DNA of 13,354 bases from Urinicoccus timonensis (GCF_900232945.1 NZ_OCTU01000001.1:632963-646316); one strand, 5' to 3'. Positions 1 through 5,928 are shown, numbered from the stretch's first letter. Notes: generated by a model not told the origin, from the sequence alone. Made by a program: numbers and translations.

Positions 1-116
1 CTTTTGTTTAATACAAATGTGATTGCTGCTGTTAGGGTTGTTTTACCGTGGTCAACGTGACCAATGGTTCCGATATTTACGTGGGGTTTCGTTCTTTCAA
101 ATTTTTCTTTTGCCAT
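1..116 (-). CDS. tuf: Elongation factor Tu, N-terminal part (cut by window edge)
   Basis: EF-Tu is the GTPase that carries aminoacyl-tRNA to the ribosome. Only the first 38 codons are present; the gene continues beyond the left edge. The translation starts [20 protein letters not shown] and contains the G1/P-loop GHVDHGKT at residues 19-26, followed by TLTAAIT, which is characteristic of EF-Tu. A strong ribosome binding site (AGGAGGAG) precedes the ATG, as expected for a very highly expressed gene. It has its own promoter in the gap behind degV, but no clear terminator lies between degV and tuf, so some co-transcription is possible. Identity is near certain from the N-terminus; nothing can be said about the rest. 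Confidence 0.95.
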   Translation of the reverse strand, partial: MAKEKFERTKPHVNIGTIGHVDHGKTTLTAAITFVLNK

Positions 117-158
117 GGTTCTCCTCCTATATTTAAGAAATGACTTTATTTTGTTCTT

Positions 159-187
159 ATCATACAATAAATTTGTCTTAAAAGCAA
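159..187 (-). promoter_or_regulatory. Predicted tuf promoter
   Basis: On the minus strand, TTGCTT (187-182) and TATGAT (164-159) are separated by 17 bases. The -10 matches the sigma-A consensus at 5 of 6 positions and the -35 at 3 of 6. It lies about 40 bases before the tuf start, giving a short leader with the ribosome binding site. Confidence 0.55.
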
Positions 188-218
188 CTGTTTATGGTGG
201 TTTTTACAGACCCTACCA

Positions 219-1055
219 TTAAAAGCTAATGACAATGCCTCCGTCATCAGCATAGGCCGAGGACAGACCTCCTGTAGGGACCACCACTACATCGTCAAAC
301 TGGTAAAGATCCAAGACTTTTTCCTTAAAGAGCTGGGCCTTGTCCTCTGCATTGGAATGACTAATATAGAGGGTGCGTCCTTGACTTTGTCCAGCCACTC
401 GTCCCAGGGCCTTGGCCAGTTTATCCAGAGACTTTTTAAAGCCCCGGTTGAGTTCAAAGAGTTCAATTTCTCCCTTGACTCCCCGCATAATAGGCTTGAT
501 ATTTAAGGTCTTGGCAATCAGGCCTGCAGACTTTTTAATCCGGCCATTTTTAATTAGGTTGTCTAGGCTTTCCAGGATAAAGAAGGTTTCCATTTCCTGG
601 ATAAAACCTTCTCCCTTTTCTACAATTTCTTCAAAGGCCAGGCCTTGGTCCATAAGGCTCTTTATATAATAGGCCAGGTTCGTTTCTCCGGCAGAAGCGG
701 ACCGACTGTCAAATACATGGACCCTTGTTTGCGGGTGTTTTTCTTGAAATTCCTTAACTCCCAGGTTGGCTGAGTTGTAGGACCCGGACAATTTGGAACT
801 AATGGTGATAACAAAAATTCCATCTGCTTCTGGATCAAAGGCTTCTTGGTAGTCATAGGGAGAGGGACAACTGGTTTTTACAGCTTTCTTGGATGCATTC
901 ATCTCCTCCCGCATCTTTTGAATTTGTCTCCGGTCCTTGTCTACAAAATCTTTTCCTTCTACTTGAATGGTAAAGGGAATGAGCTTAATTCCCAAGGATT
1001 CTTCAAGTTGGTCAGTTAGGTCCACACTGGAGTCGCCAACAAGTTGGTAGTTCAT
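219..1055 (-). CDS. DegV family protein (fatty acid binding)
   Basis: DegV proteins bind a fatty acid and, as FakB subunits, can present it to the FakA kinase for phosphorylation and entry into phospholipid synthesis; many paralogues have no assigned lipid. This 278-residue protein is of normal family length. It shows the N-terminal GDSSVDLT (7-14), the TSCPSP motif (61-66), ISSKLSGSYNSA (85-96) and the LESLDNLIKNGRI segment (161-173) typical of the family. The final glycine-rich motif is TGGLSSAYADDGG rather than the commoner form, so ligand specificity may differ. Two ATGs overlap the glmM stop. The one at 1055 has the better spacing (6 bases) from GGAGG at 1066-1062; the one at 1058 would add one Met. 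It is translationally coupled to glmM (TGATG overlap). No fakA is seen here. Confidence 0.9.
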   Translation of the reverse strand: MNYQLVGDSSVDLTDQLEESLGIKLIPFTIQVEGKDFVDKDRRQIQKMREEMNASKKAVKTSCPSPYDYQEAFDPEADGIFVITISSKLSGSYNSANLGVKEFQEKHPQTRVHVFDSRSASAGETNLAYYIKSLMDQGLAFEEIVEKGEGFIQEMETFFILESLDNLIKNGRIKKSAGLIAKTLNIKPIMRGVKGEIELFELNRGFKKSLDKLAKALGRVAGQSQGRTLYISHSNAEDKAQLFKEKVLDLYQFDDVVVVPTGGLSSAYADDGGIVISF

Positions 1056-2392
1056 CATTCACCTCCCAGTTGTTCTTGGATCAGGTCTGCAAGAACTTGT
1101 GCATCTTCCCTCATTTCATCGAGGTTTGTTCCTTCGATCATGACCCGAATCAAAGGTTCTGTTCCTGATGGTCGGATAAGAATCCGTCCATTATCTTCAT
1201 ATTTTTTCTCTAGGGCTTCAATGGATTTTTCTAAAACATCATCTTCTAGATAGGATTTTTTCTTGTGGTCCAAGACTCTTGCATTGACTAAGACTTGGGG
1301 GTAACTAGTCATGAGGTCATTGAGGTCGGACAAGGATTTTTGACTTTCCAGCATGACTTCGATTAAGTGAAGACCTGTGGCTAGGCCGTCCCCCGTTGTA
1401 TTGTAGTCTGTAAAAATAATGTGACCCGATTGTTCTCCCCCTAGGACATAACCATTTTCTCGCATTTCCTCCAGGACATAGCGGTCTCCTACCTTGGCTT
1501 CAATAAAGTTCACATCAATGGATTTCAAATATTTCTTCAAGCCCAGGTTGGACATGACGGTTCCTACAACGCCTCCATTTAGTTGGTCTTTTTGGTGGAG
1601 GTGGTGGGCACAAATGGCCAAGATATGGTCTCCGTCCACAATTCGTCCCTTGTTGTCTACAGCAATAATCCGGTCCGCGTCTCCATCAAAGGAAAAGCCC
1701 AGGTCTGCCTCCTTGGACAGGACTAGGTTTTGGATAACCTTGGGATTGGTGGACCCACAGTCCAGGTTGATGTTTCGCCCGTTGGGGTTGGTATTTAGGG
1801 CAAAGACATTGGCTCCTAGAGAGGTTAAAACATAGGGTGCAATCTTGGATAGGGCCCCATTCCCACAGTCTAGGGCAATTTTTAAACCACTTAACTTGTG
1901 GGGGCATAGAGATTGGAGGTACCTGGTGTATTGCTTGGCCAAGGAGGGATCCAGGGTCAAGCGACCAAAGCTTTCCGTATTTTCAGGAAATTTCTTGCGC
2001 TTTAAGAGGTAGTCTTCCAATTCTTCTTCCACTTGGTCCGGTAGCTTATAGCCATCTTGGGAGAAAAATTTAATTCCGTTATAATTATATGGATTGTGAC
2101 TGGCCGAAATGACCACACCACAAGTATAGTTCAAAGTTCTGGTTAAATAGGCAACCCCTGGTGTAGGAATGACCCCTACCAGGGTAACATCCATTCCCAT
2201 ACTCATTAGGCCTGTGGCCAGGGCGGCCTCTAGCATATTTGCAGATTCTCTGGTATCTGTCCCAATAAGACAATGACCTTGGTTTTTTCCTAAAACCAGG
2301 CCAGCAGCCTTGCCTACATTTAAGGCCAATTCAGCCGTTAGGCCTTGGCCGGCAATGCCACGAATACCATCTGTCCCGAATAATTCAGTCAA
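1055..2392 (-). CDS. glmM: Phosphoglucosamine mutase GlmM
   Basis: GlmM converts glucosamine-6-phosphate to glucosamine-1-phosphate in the cytoplasm, on the route to UDP-GlcNAc for peptidoglycan and other wall polymers. The 445-residue length matches the family. Visible motifs in order: FGTDGIRG near the N-terminus, the phosphoserine loop ISASHNP with the catalytic Ser at 98, the Mg-binding loop DGDADR (236-241), the sugar-binding loop GGEQSGH (318-324) and the phosphate-binding loop RPSGTEP (407-413). GEQSG separates GlmM from phosphomannomutases. The start is TTG at 2392-2390 with AAGGAG eight bases upstream, and the protein begins (M)TELFGTDGIRG, which fits the family exactly. It heads a two-gene unit with degV. 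No glmS or glmS-type ribozyme is visible nearby. Confidence 0.96.
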   Translation of the reverse strand: MTELFGTDGIRGIAGQGLTAELALNVGKAAGLVLGKNQGHCLIGTDTRESANMLEAALATGLMSMGMDVTLVGVIPTPGVAYLTRTLNYTCGVVISASHNPYNYNGIKFFSQDGYKLPDQVEEELEDYLLKRKKFPENTESFGRLTLDPSLAKQYTRYLQSLCPHKLSGLKIALDCGNGALSKIAPYVLTSLGANVFALNTNPNGRNINLDCGSTNPKVIQNLVLSKEADLGFSFDGDADRIIAVDNKGRIVDGDHILAICAHHLHQKDQLNGGVVGTVMSNLGLKKYLKSIDVNFIEAKVGDRYVLEEMRENGYVLGGEQSGHIIFTDYNTTGDGLATGLHLIEVMLESQKSLSDLNDLMTSYPQVLVNARVLDHKKKSYLEDDVLEKSIEALEKKYEDNGRILIRPSGTEPLIRVMIEGTNLDEMREDAQVLADLIQEQLGGE

Positions 2393-2444
2393 TATAAAAT
2401 CTCCTTTTTTCTTTTAGATTCTTTCCTGAACCCATCTAGCCTTT

Positions 2445-2472
2445 ATTATACCATATTTCAAGGCCCTGTAAA
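2445..2472 (-). promoter_or_regulatory. Predicted glmM promoter
   Basis: Minus strand TTTACA (2472-2467) and a perfect TATAAT (2450-2445) with a 16-base spacer, about 50 bases before the TTG start. One arm of a 10-bp inverted repeat (2458-2467) lies in the spacer, and the other arm is just upstream of the -35. Confidence 0.7.
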
Positions 2473-2499
2473 ATCTCTAAATCAAGACAAGGGCCTTGA
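2458..2499. repeat. 10-bp inverted repeat over the glmM promoter
   Basis: TCAAGGCCCT (2458-2467) and AGGGCCTTGA (2490-2499) are perfect reverse complements separated by 22 bases. The first arm overlaps the spacer and the edge of the -35 of the glmM promoter, and the second is just upstream. Because transcription from that promoter would copy at most one arm, this is more likely a DNA-level site, possibly an operator, than an RNA hairpin. The role is inferred; the repeat itself is seen directly. Confidence 0.5.
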
Positions 2500-2550
2500 C
2501 CCAAGCTTTTTAAATTCCAGACAAGTTTTTTTTCTTTTGCAGGGCCAGTA

Positions 2551-2559
2551 TGTTATAAT
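2551..2559 (+). promoter_or_regulatory. Predicted extended -10 promoter of the lipoprotein gene
   Basis: TGTTATAAT is a perfect -10 (2554-2559) with the TGn extension. No good -35 is found 16-18 bases upstream, where the sequence is T-rich, so this would be an extended -10 promoter. It lies about 40 bases before the ATG at 2598, which has the ribosome binding site GGAGG. Confidence 0.55.
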
Positions 2560-2597
2560 GAAAGAAAAGCAATGACTCAATTTGATGGAGGAATCAT

Positions 2598-3275
2598 ATG
2601 AAAAAAACTCTAGCCATAAGTGGTTTATCCCTGGCTCTTATCTTAACAGCCTGTGGACAAAAGGATAATCAGAACCAAAAGGTACAAAAACCAATTAATA
2701 CCAGTCCTAAAATTGAAGAATCTTCCCCCAGCTTAAATGAAGAATCTGCCGACAAGGAAGGTGTGAGCCGGGAAGAAGTAAGAAAGCTCATGACCCAGTC
2801 TGACTACATCAGCCGAGTTAAATTAACCCAACTTGGAGATGGACAGACAGAATTAACCATCTTGGACAACTACAAGGGTAGTCTATCCAATATTGAATTT
2901 ACAGAACCCAAAAACTTATCCACCAACAAGGAATACTTAATTTTTTACAAGGATGACGCTGATGGAAATGTTGTGGCCACTAGCAAGGATGCCGTCATTG
3001 AAGTCGCAAGCAAAAATGATACTGTCCTGGACTATATTGAAAGAACCTATGCCAAGACAGACCAAACCGAAGACCAATCCAGCCGGAAGACAGAGGAAAA
3101 GAAAAGAGATTCTTCTGAAGAAAGCAAGAAGGAATCTTCAAGTAAATCCTCAAAAGATAGTAAGGAATCCACTTCTTCAGAAGAAGGTTCCAAGTCCAAA
3201 AAATCTACTTCCAGTGAATCCAAAAGCAAAGAATCAACAAAAACTTCTTCAAAATCCACTACAGATGAAGAGTAA
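2598..3275 (+). CDS. Putative lipoprotein with Ser/Lys/Glu-rich tail
   Basis: This is a 225-residue exported protein of unknown function. The N-terminus MKKTLAISGLSLALILTACG has a lipoprotein signal with the lipobox LTAC, so Cys19 should be lipidated and the protein anchored on the outer face of the membrane. Residues about 20-58 are polar and probably disordered. Residues about 60-152 look like a small beta-rich domain: alternating strands, then DNYKGSLSNIEF and KEYLIFYKDD. That pattern resembles NTR/TIMP-like beta-barrel domains of Firmicute surface proteins, a weak call. Residues about 157-225 are a low-complexity tail of Ser, Lys, Glu and Thr that could thread through or bind the wall. 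The ATG follows GGAGG. The next gene starts 23 bases after its stop, so the two are probably co-transcribed. Confidence 0.8.
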   Translation: MKKTLAISGLSLALILTACGQKDNQNQKVQKPINTSPKIEESSPSLNEESADKEGVSREEVRKLMTQSDYISRVKLTQLGDGQTELTILDNYKGSLSNIEFTEPKNLSTNKEYLIFYKDDADGNVVATSKDAVIEVASKNDTVLDYIERTYAKTDQTEDQSSRKTEEKKRDSSEESKKESSSKSSKDSKESTSSEEGSKSKKSTSSESKSKESTKTSSKSTTDEE

Positions 3276-3298
3276 GATGAATATTAAAAGGAGAGAAT

Positions 3299-4270
3299 AT
3301 GCATAAAAAATTAGCTGGCCTAGGCCTGGCTGCTTGCCTGGTTTTAAGCCAAGGGGTCTATGGGGCCTCAACCATCAAAATCCAATTAAACGGAAAAGAA
3401 ATCAAGGGGGATGTTGCCCCCCAAGTCAAGTCTGAAAGGACTTTTGTTCCCCTGCGCTTTGTTTCTGAAGCCCTGGGCTACAAGGTTGACTGGTTCCAAG
3501 AGGACCAATCCGTTTCCATTGCCAAGGGACAAAAGCAAATCAAGCTTTGGCTGGGGAAAAAGACCCTAGACAGCCAAGGCAAAAAATCCACTATGGATAT
3601 TGCCCCCTATGCCAGCCATGAAAGGACCTTTGTACCCCTGCGCTTTGTGGCTGAAAACCTAGGAGTCAAGGTAGACTGGGACCAAGAAAAGCAAACAGTT
3701 ATCTTGACAGATACAGCCTGGCTGGAAAAAAATGTTGCCAAGTCCTTCCTTCAAGGAGTCAACCTAAGCCACTTAAGTCCTGAAGAATTAGCCTATGTGA
3801 AAAACTTTGACCAAAAACAACAAGTCCTAGTCCAAGAACTTGCCAACTTCCGCAACCTGGCCTTCCGGGACTTTGACCAAAGCAATAAGATGGAAATGGG
3901 ACAAAAAATGGCCCAAGTAGGAGCCCAAGTAGTTTCTACTGCCAAGGAAATGGAAGCCCTCCAAGCTCCCACAAAATTCAAGGATAGCCACGAGCTCTTT
4001 AGCAAGGTATCCCAAGCTCTTCCCGGAATCGTGGAAGACTACAAGTCTGCCTTCTTAACTGACGACTCCTTAAGCGCTGCCGGTCTCACCAGCAAGTTAA
4101 CTGACTATTCTGTTGCCATGCGACAAATTGTGGACCAAATGACTGCCACTATTCAAAACCAAGATGTCAAGTCCAACCAAGATGTGGACCAATTTCTAAA
4201 AACCAAAGACGACCAACTCTTCCAAGACAAGACCATCAAAAACCTAATGGATAAGATCCTTAAAAAATAA
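3299..4270 (+). CDS. Exported protein with two copper-amine-oxidase-N (stalk) repeats
   Basis: This 323-residue protein has an N-terminal signal peptide (about 1-23, hydrophobic core LAGLGLAACLVL, probable cut after VYGA). Two similar repeats follow, each centred on ERTFVPLRFV and ending in VDW plus a beta strand, at 46-74 and 108-136. These are copper-amine-oxidase N-terminal domains, which in Firmicutes act as surface or stalk modules and do not imply oxidase activity. No catalytic domain is present. The C-terminal half (about 140-323) is Gln/Lys-rich and predicted helical; I do not recognise it. The repeats are also similar at DNA level (3434 and 3620, 186 bases apart), suggesting internal duplication. 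GGAG precedes the ATG. Its original terminator, just after the stop, is split by the insertion sequence that follows. Confidence 0.85.
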   Translation: MHKKLAGLGLAACLVLSQGVYGASTIKIQLNGKEIKGDVAPQVKSERTFVPLRFVSEALGYKVDWFQEDQSVSIAKGQKQIKLWLGKKTLDSQGKKSTMDIAPYASHERTFVPLRFVAENLGVKVDWDQEKQTVILTDTAWLEKNVAKSFLQGVNLSHLSPEELAYVKNFDQKQQVLVQELANFRNLAFRDFDQSNKMEMGQKMAQVGAQVVSTAKEMEALQAPTKFKDSHELFSKVSQALPGIVEDYKSAFLTDDSLSAAGLTSKLTDYSVAMRQIVDQMTATIQNQDVKSNQDVDQFLKTKDDQLFQDKTIKNLMDKILKK

Positions 4271-4275
4271 TTTTT

Positions 4276-4284
4276 AAAGCCTGC
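4276..4284 (+). terminator. Left arm of the interrupted terminator
   Basis: AAAGCCTGC, starting 5 bases after the stop codon of the upstream gene, is the 5' stem of a rho-independent terminator. Its partner GCAGGCTTT is now at 5775-5783, on the other side of the insertion sequence. Removing the insertion and one TTAA copy restores a 9-bp stem with a TTAA loop and a run of T. Confidence 0.7.
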
Positions 4285-4288
4285 TTAA
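4285..4288. repeat. Target site duplication TTAA, left copy
   Basis: TTAA directly flanks the left end of the insertion sequence and is repeated at 5771-5774. Four bases fits the 3-4 bp duplications of IS3-family elements. TTAA is its own reverse complement, so the repeat alone could also be read as an extension of the inverted repeats. Confidence 0.65.
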
Positions 4289-4312
4289 TGATCTGAACCC
4301 CAAAATCCGGAA
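4289..4312 (+). repeat. Left terminal inverted repeat (IRL)
   Basis: These 24 bases match the reverse complement of 5747-5770 at 19 positions. The first 12 bases, TGATCTGAACCC, differ from the right end at only one position. Confidence 0.85.
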
Positions 4313-4332
4313 TACGGATGGAGGGGTTTTTT
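4296..4332 (+). promoter_or_regulatory. Left-end hairpin covering the transposase ribosome binding site
   Basis: AACCCC (4296-4301) pairs with GGGGTT (4323-4328), and inside it TCCG (4306-4309) pairs with CGGA (4315-4318) around a GAATA loop; a run of six T (4327-4332) follows. The ribosome binding site GGAGG (4320-4324) of orfA lies partly in the stem, and the ATG is at 4335. A transcript entering from outside would contain both arms and could either stop at the T run or hide the ribosome binding site. A transcript starting inside the repeat would lack the 5' arm. Similar protection from impinging transcription is established for elements such as IS10 and IS50; here it is inferred from structure. 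Confidence 0.6.
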
Positions 4333-4334
4333 GT

Positions 4335-4874
4335 ATGCCAAAATACACAAAAGAATTTAAAATAAAACTAGTGCTAGAATATTTATCAGGAGAAACAGGC
4401 GGGCGTGAAAAGGTAGCTAAAAAATATGATATTCCAGATGGAACTTTGAAAAACTGGATAGAAAAATACAAGTCAGGAGGATTTGATAACTTATCTAAAA
4501 AGTTAAAAAACAATAAATTCACTAGTGAATTTAAGTTATCTGTAATACAATATAGGCAAATCAAGAATACTTCGCTTAGAGAGACTGCAGAGCATTTCAA
4601 CCTTGTAAATGAATCCATAATATACAGGTGGGAGAAAACTTATCAAGAGCGTGGTCTTTCTGGGTTAGAAGATAACAGAGGAAGGCCTAGTAAAGATATG
4701 ACTAAATCAAATAAAAAGTCTAAACTTAATACTCCAATAAACGAAAGTGAAAGAGAAGAATTAATAAGATTAAGAGAAGAAAATAGACTTCTCAAAATGA
4801 AGATAATATACGAAAAAAAGCTACAAGCCTTGCTACTGGAAGAGGAAGCAGAAGCAAGGAAAAGACAAAGATAA
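4335..4874 (+). CDS. IS3-family OrfA (DNA-binding part of the transposase)
   Basis: OrfA of 179 residues recognises the inverted repeats and, by itself, usually limits transposition. It has two helix-turn-helix segments: residues about 1-50, beginning MPKYTKEFKIKLVLEYLSGE and containing AKKYDIPDGTLKNWIEKYK, and about 65-115, containing LRETAEHFNLVNESIIYRWEKTYQ. A basic linker and a leucine-zipper-like coiled coil near 137-160 (REELIRLREENRLLKMKI) follow, as in IS150-type OrfA. The slippery heptamer A AAA AAG lies at 4814-4820. Ribosomes that do not slip read on to the TAA ending at 4874. GGAGG at 4320-4324 is the ribosome binding site, within the left-end hairpin. Confidence 0.93.
   Translation: MPKYTKEFKIKLVLEYLSGETGGREKVAKKYDIPDGTLKNWIEKYKSGGFDNLSKKLKNNKFTSEFKLSVIQYRQIKNTSLRETAEHFNLVNESIIYRWEKTYQERGLSGLEDNRGRPSKDMTKSNKKSKLNTPINESEREELIRLREENRLLKMKIIYEKKLQALLLEEEAEARKRQR
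4814..4820 (+). promoter_or_regulatory. Programmed -1 ribosomal frameshift site
   Basis: A_AAA_AAG is in the correct phase for OrfA (codons GAA AAA AAG at 4812-4820). After a -1 slip reading continues at 4820 (GCT ACA AGC) with no stop codon until 5729-5731. The -1 frame then yields the conserved N-terminal part of OrfB, which has no start codon of its own. This is the standard IS3-family arrangement. I see no obvious strong stem-loop just downstream. Confidence 0.8.
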
Positions 4875-5731
4875 TCCTCAAGTTAATAAAAGAATATCCA
4901 AAAAGCAAGATAAGTGAATGGCTAGAAATAGCTGAGTTACCAAAATCATCCTACTACGAATGGAAAATAAAATTAGAAAATCCAGTAGATAAAGACAAAG
5001 AAATTAGAAGGGAAATTACAAGCATAGTTGAAGAATCAAAAGGTAGATATGGCTACAGAAGGGTGACTCAAGTATTACAAAATAAAGGGCTTAATGTCAA
5101 CCATAAAAGAGTTTTAAAAATAATGAGAGAAGAATTTTTGCTATGCACCAAATTTAAAACTAGATCAAGAAAATATTCATCATACAAAGGGCAAATAGGA
5201 AAGGTTGCAAATAATGTTGTAAATAGACAATTTAAAGCAAGTAAACCAAACCAATTATGGTTAACAGACGTAACAGAATTTAGAATAAAAGGTGAAGACA
5301 AAAAACTATACCTATCACCAATATTAGACCTATACAACAGTGAAATAATAAGCTATACGCTAGGTTATCACCCAACAATAGAATTAACAAATACAATGCT
5401 AGAAAAAGCATTAGAAAAAAATAGAGACATTAAAGATTTAACTATACACTCGGACCAAGGATTCCATTATCAACATAGCTCTTGGACTAATAAACTAGAA
5501 AAAATGAATATTACACAAAGTATGTCAAGAAAAGGCAATTGTCTAGACAATTCTCCAATGGAGAACTTCTTTGGAATCTTGAAACAGGAAATGTTTTATG
5601 GGGAAGATTTTAAAAGTTATGAACATTTGATAAATGATATTGAAAAATATATTAAATGGTACAATGAGGATAGGATTAAAACAAAATTAAACGGAATGTC
5701 CCCTGTTATGTACAGATTACATTCCGCTTAA
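4820..5731 (+). CDS. IS3-family OrfB (catalytic part of the OrfAB transposase)
   Basis: This frame supplies the integrase-like catalytic domain of the OrfAB transposase (162 OrfA residues plus 303 here). After the slip it reads through KIILKLIKEYPKSKISEWL and LPKSSYYEWK, the HTH_21-type region, then GRYGYRRVTQVLQNKGLNVNHKRV. The rve core contains the DDE triad: Asp in LWLTDVTEF, Asp in IHSDQG and Glu in MENFFG. Exactly 35 residues separate the last two, as DD(35)E requires. The C-terminus YIKWYNEDRIKTKLNGMSPV is the usual family ending. The GTG at 5063 lies well inside the conserved region, and there is no ATG in frame before it, so production depends on frameshifting. No terminator is visible between its stop and the aconitase promoter. 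Confidence 0.92.
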   Translation, partial: ATSLATGRGSRSKEKTKIILKLIKEYPKSKISEWLEIAELPKSSYYEWKIKLENPVDKDKEIRREITSIVEESKGRYGYRRVTQVLQNKGLNVNHKRVLKIMREEFLLCTKFKTRSRKYSSYKGQIGKVANNVVNRQFKASKPNQLWLTDVTEFRIKGEDKKLYLSPILDLYNSEIISYTLGYHPTIELTNTMLEKALEKNRDIKDLTIHSDQGFHYQHSSWTNKLEKMNITQSMSRKGNCLDNSPMENFFGILKQEMFYGEDFKSYEHLINDIEKYIKWYNEDRIKTKLNGMSPVMYRLHSA

Positions 5732-5746
5732 AATATTATTAAATTG

Positions 5747-5770
5747 TTCCGTGTTTACGGGTTCAGGTCA
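5747..5770 (-). repeat. Right terminal inverted repeat (IRR)
   Basis: Read on the minus strand it begins TGACCTGAACCC and matches the left end at 19 of 24 positions. The element ends here with CA. Confidence 0.85.
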
Positions 5771-5774
5771 TTAA
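5771..5774. repeat. Target site duplication TTAA, right copy
   Basis: Second copy of the TTAA that flanks the left end at 4285-4288. It was the loop of the original terminator hairpin. Confidence 0.65.
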
Positions 5775-5787
5775 GCAGGCTTTTTTT
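5775..5787 (+). terminator. Right arm and T run of the interrupted terminator
   Basis: GCAGGCTTT (5775-5783) is complementary to the left arm AAAGCCTGC at 4276-4284, and seven T follow from 5781. Separated by the 1.5-kb insertion it should no longer fold efficiently as a terminator for the upstream gene. Confidence 0.7.
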
Positions 5788-5833
5788 ATTTTCTCCTGAC
5801 CTTCTATTTGTTAAAATTTAGGCCTTCTTTTAC

Positions 5834-5852
5834 ATTCAATGACTTGTTGAAT
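5834..5852. promoter_or_regulatory. Possible operator upstream of the TCA operon
   Basis: ATTCAA-N7-TTGAAT is a perfect 6-bp dyad. Its right arm coincides with the -35 hexamer of the predicted aconitase promoter. The N7 spacing recalls LysR-type sites such as the CcpC box (ATAA-N7-TTAT) at Bacillus citrate genes, but the arms differ, so binding by a specific regulator is only a guess. Confidence 0.35.
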
Positions 5853-5875
5853 CTTGGGGAATTTTTCGGTAAAAT
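5847..5875 (+). promoter_or_regulatory. Predicted promoter of the aconitase-IDH-citrate synthase operon
   Basis: TTGAAT (5847-5852) and TAAAAT (5870-5875) are separated by 17 bases, each close to the sigma-A consensus. It begins 77 bases after the right end of the insertion sequence and about 50 bases before the start codon. The promoter itself is not interrupted. Confidence 0.65.
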
Positions 5876-5928
5876 AGACCTTAATTATTTTATTCGTTGA
5901 CTTTTTTTATTTACTTAAGGAGATGCCT

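Larger units (their letters stand above)
4289..5770 (+). mobile_element. Complete IS3-family (IS150-like) insertion sequence, 1482 bp
   Basis: The element begins TGATCTGAACCC and ends GGGTTCAGGTCA, with imperfect terminal inverted repeats. It encodes OrfA and OrfB in -1 relation with a classic slippery site, and all DD(35)E catalytic residues are intact. It is flanked by TTAA on both sides. Length, gene layout and TG...CA ends are typical of the IS3 family; the split OrfA with two HTH segments points to the IS150 group. It is visibly more AT-rich than the genes on either side, indicating recent acquisition from another background. Nothing is broken, so it may be active. No existing IS name can be given without a database search. 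Confidence 0.92.

Noticed and set aside
188..218. Terminator between degV and tuf
   Set aside because: Only a weak ATGG/CCAT pairing without a usable T run is present on the minus strand.
3047..3259. Minus-strand Asp/Glu/Ser/Leu-rich open frame
   Set aside because: It is the antisense of the Ser/Lys/Glu low-complexity tail of the lipoprotein; the acidic repeats are a by-product of the AGA/TCT/TTC-rich codons.
4274..4618. Minus-strand 114-codon open frame across the left end of the insertion sequence
   Set aside because: It is antisense to OrfA, spans the element boundary, and has no matching family features; it follows from the AT-rich coding sequence opposite.
5063..5731. OrfB as an independent gene starting at GTG 5063
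   Set aside because: Conserved OrfB sequence is already readable in the same frame from about 4865, so starting at 5063 would remove the HTH_21-type region; the frameshift route explains it better.
5923..5928. ATG at 5923 as aconitase start
   Set aside because: It directly abuts the AAGGAG ribosome binding site with no spacing; ATG 5929 has a normal six-base gap.
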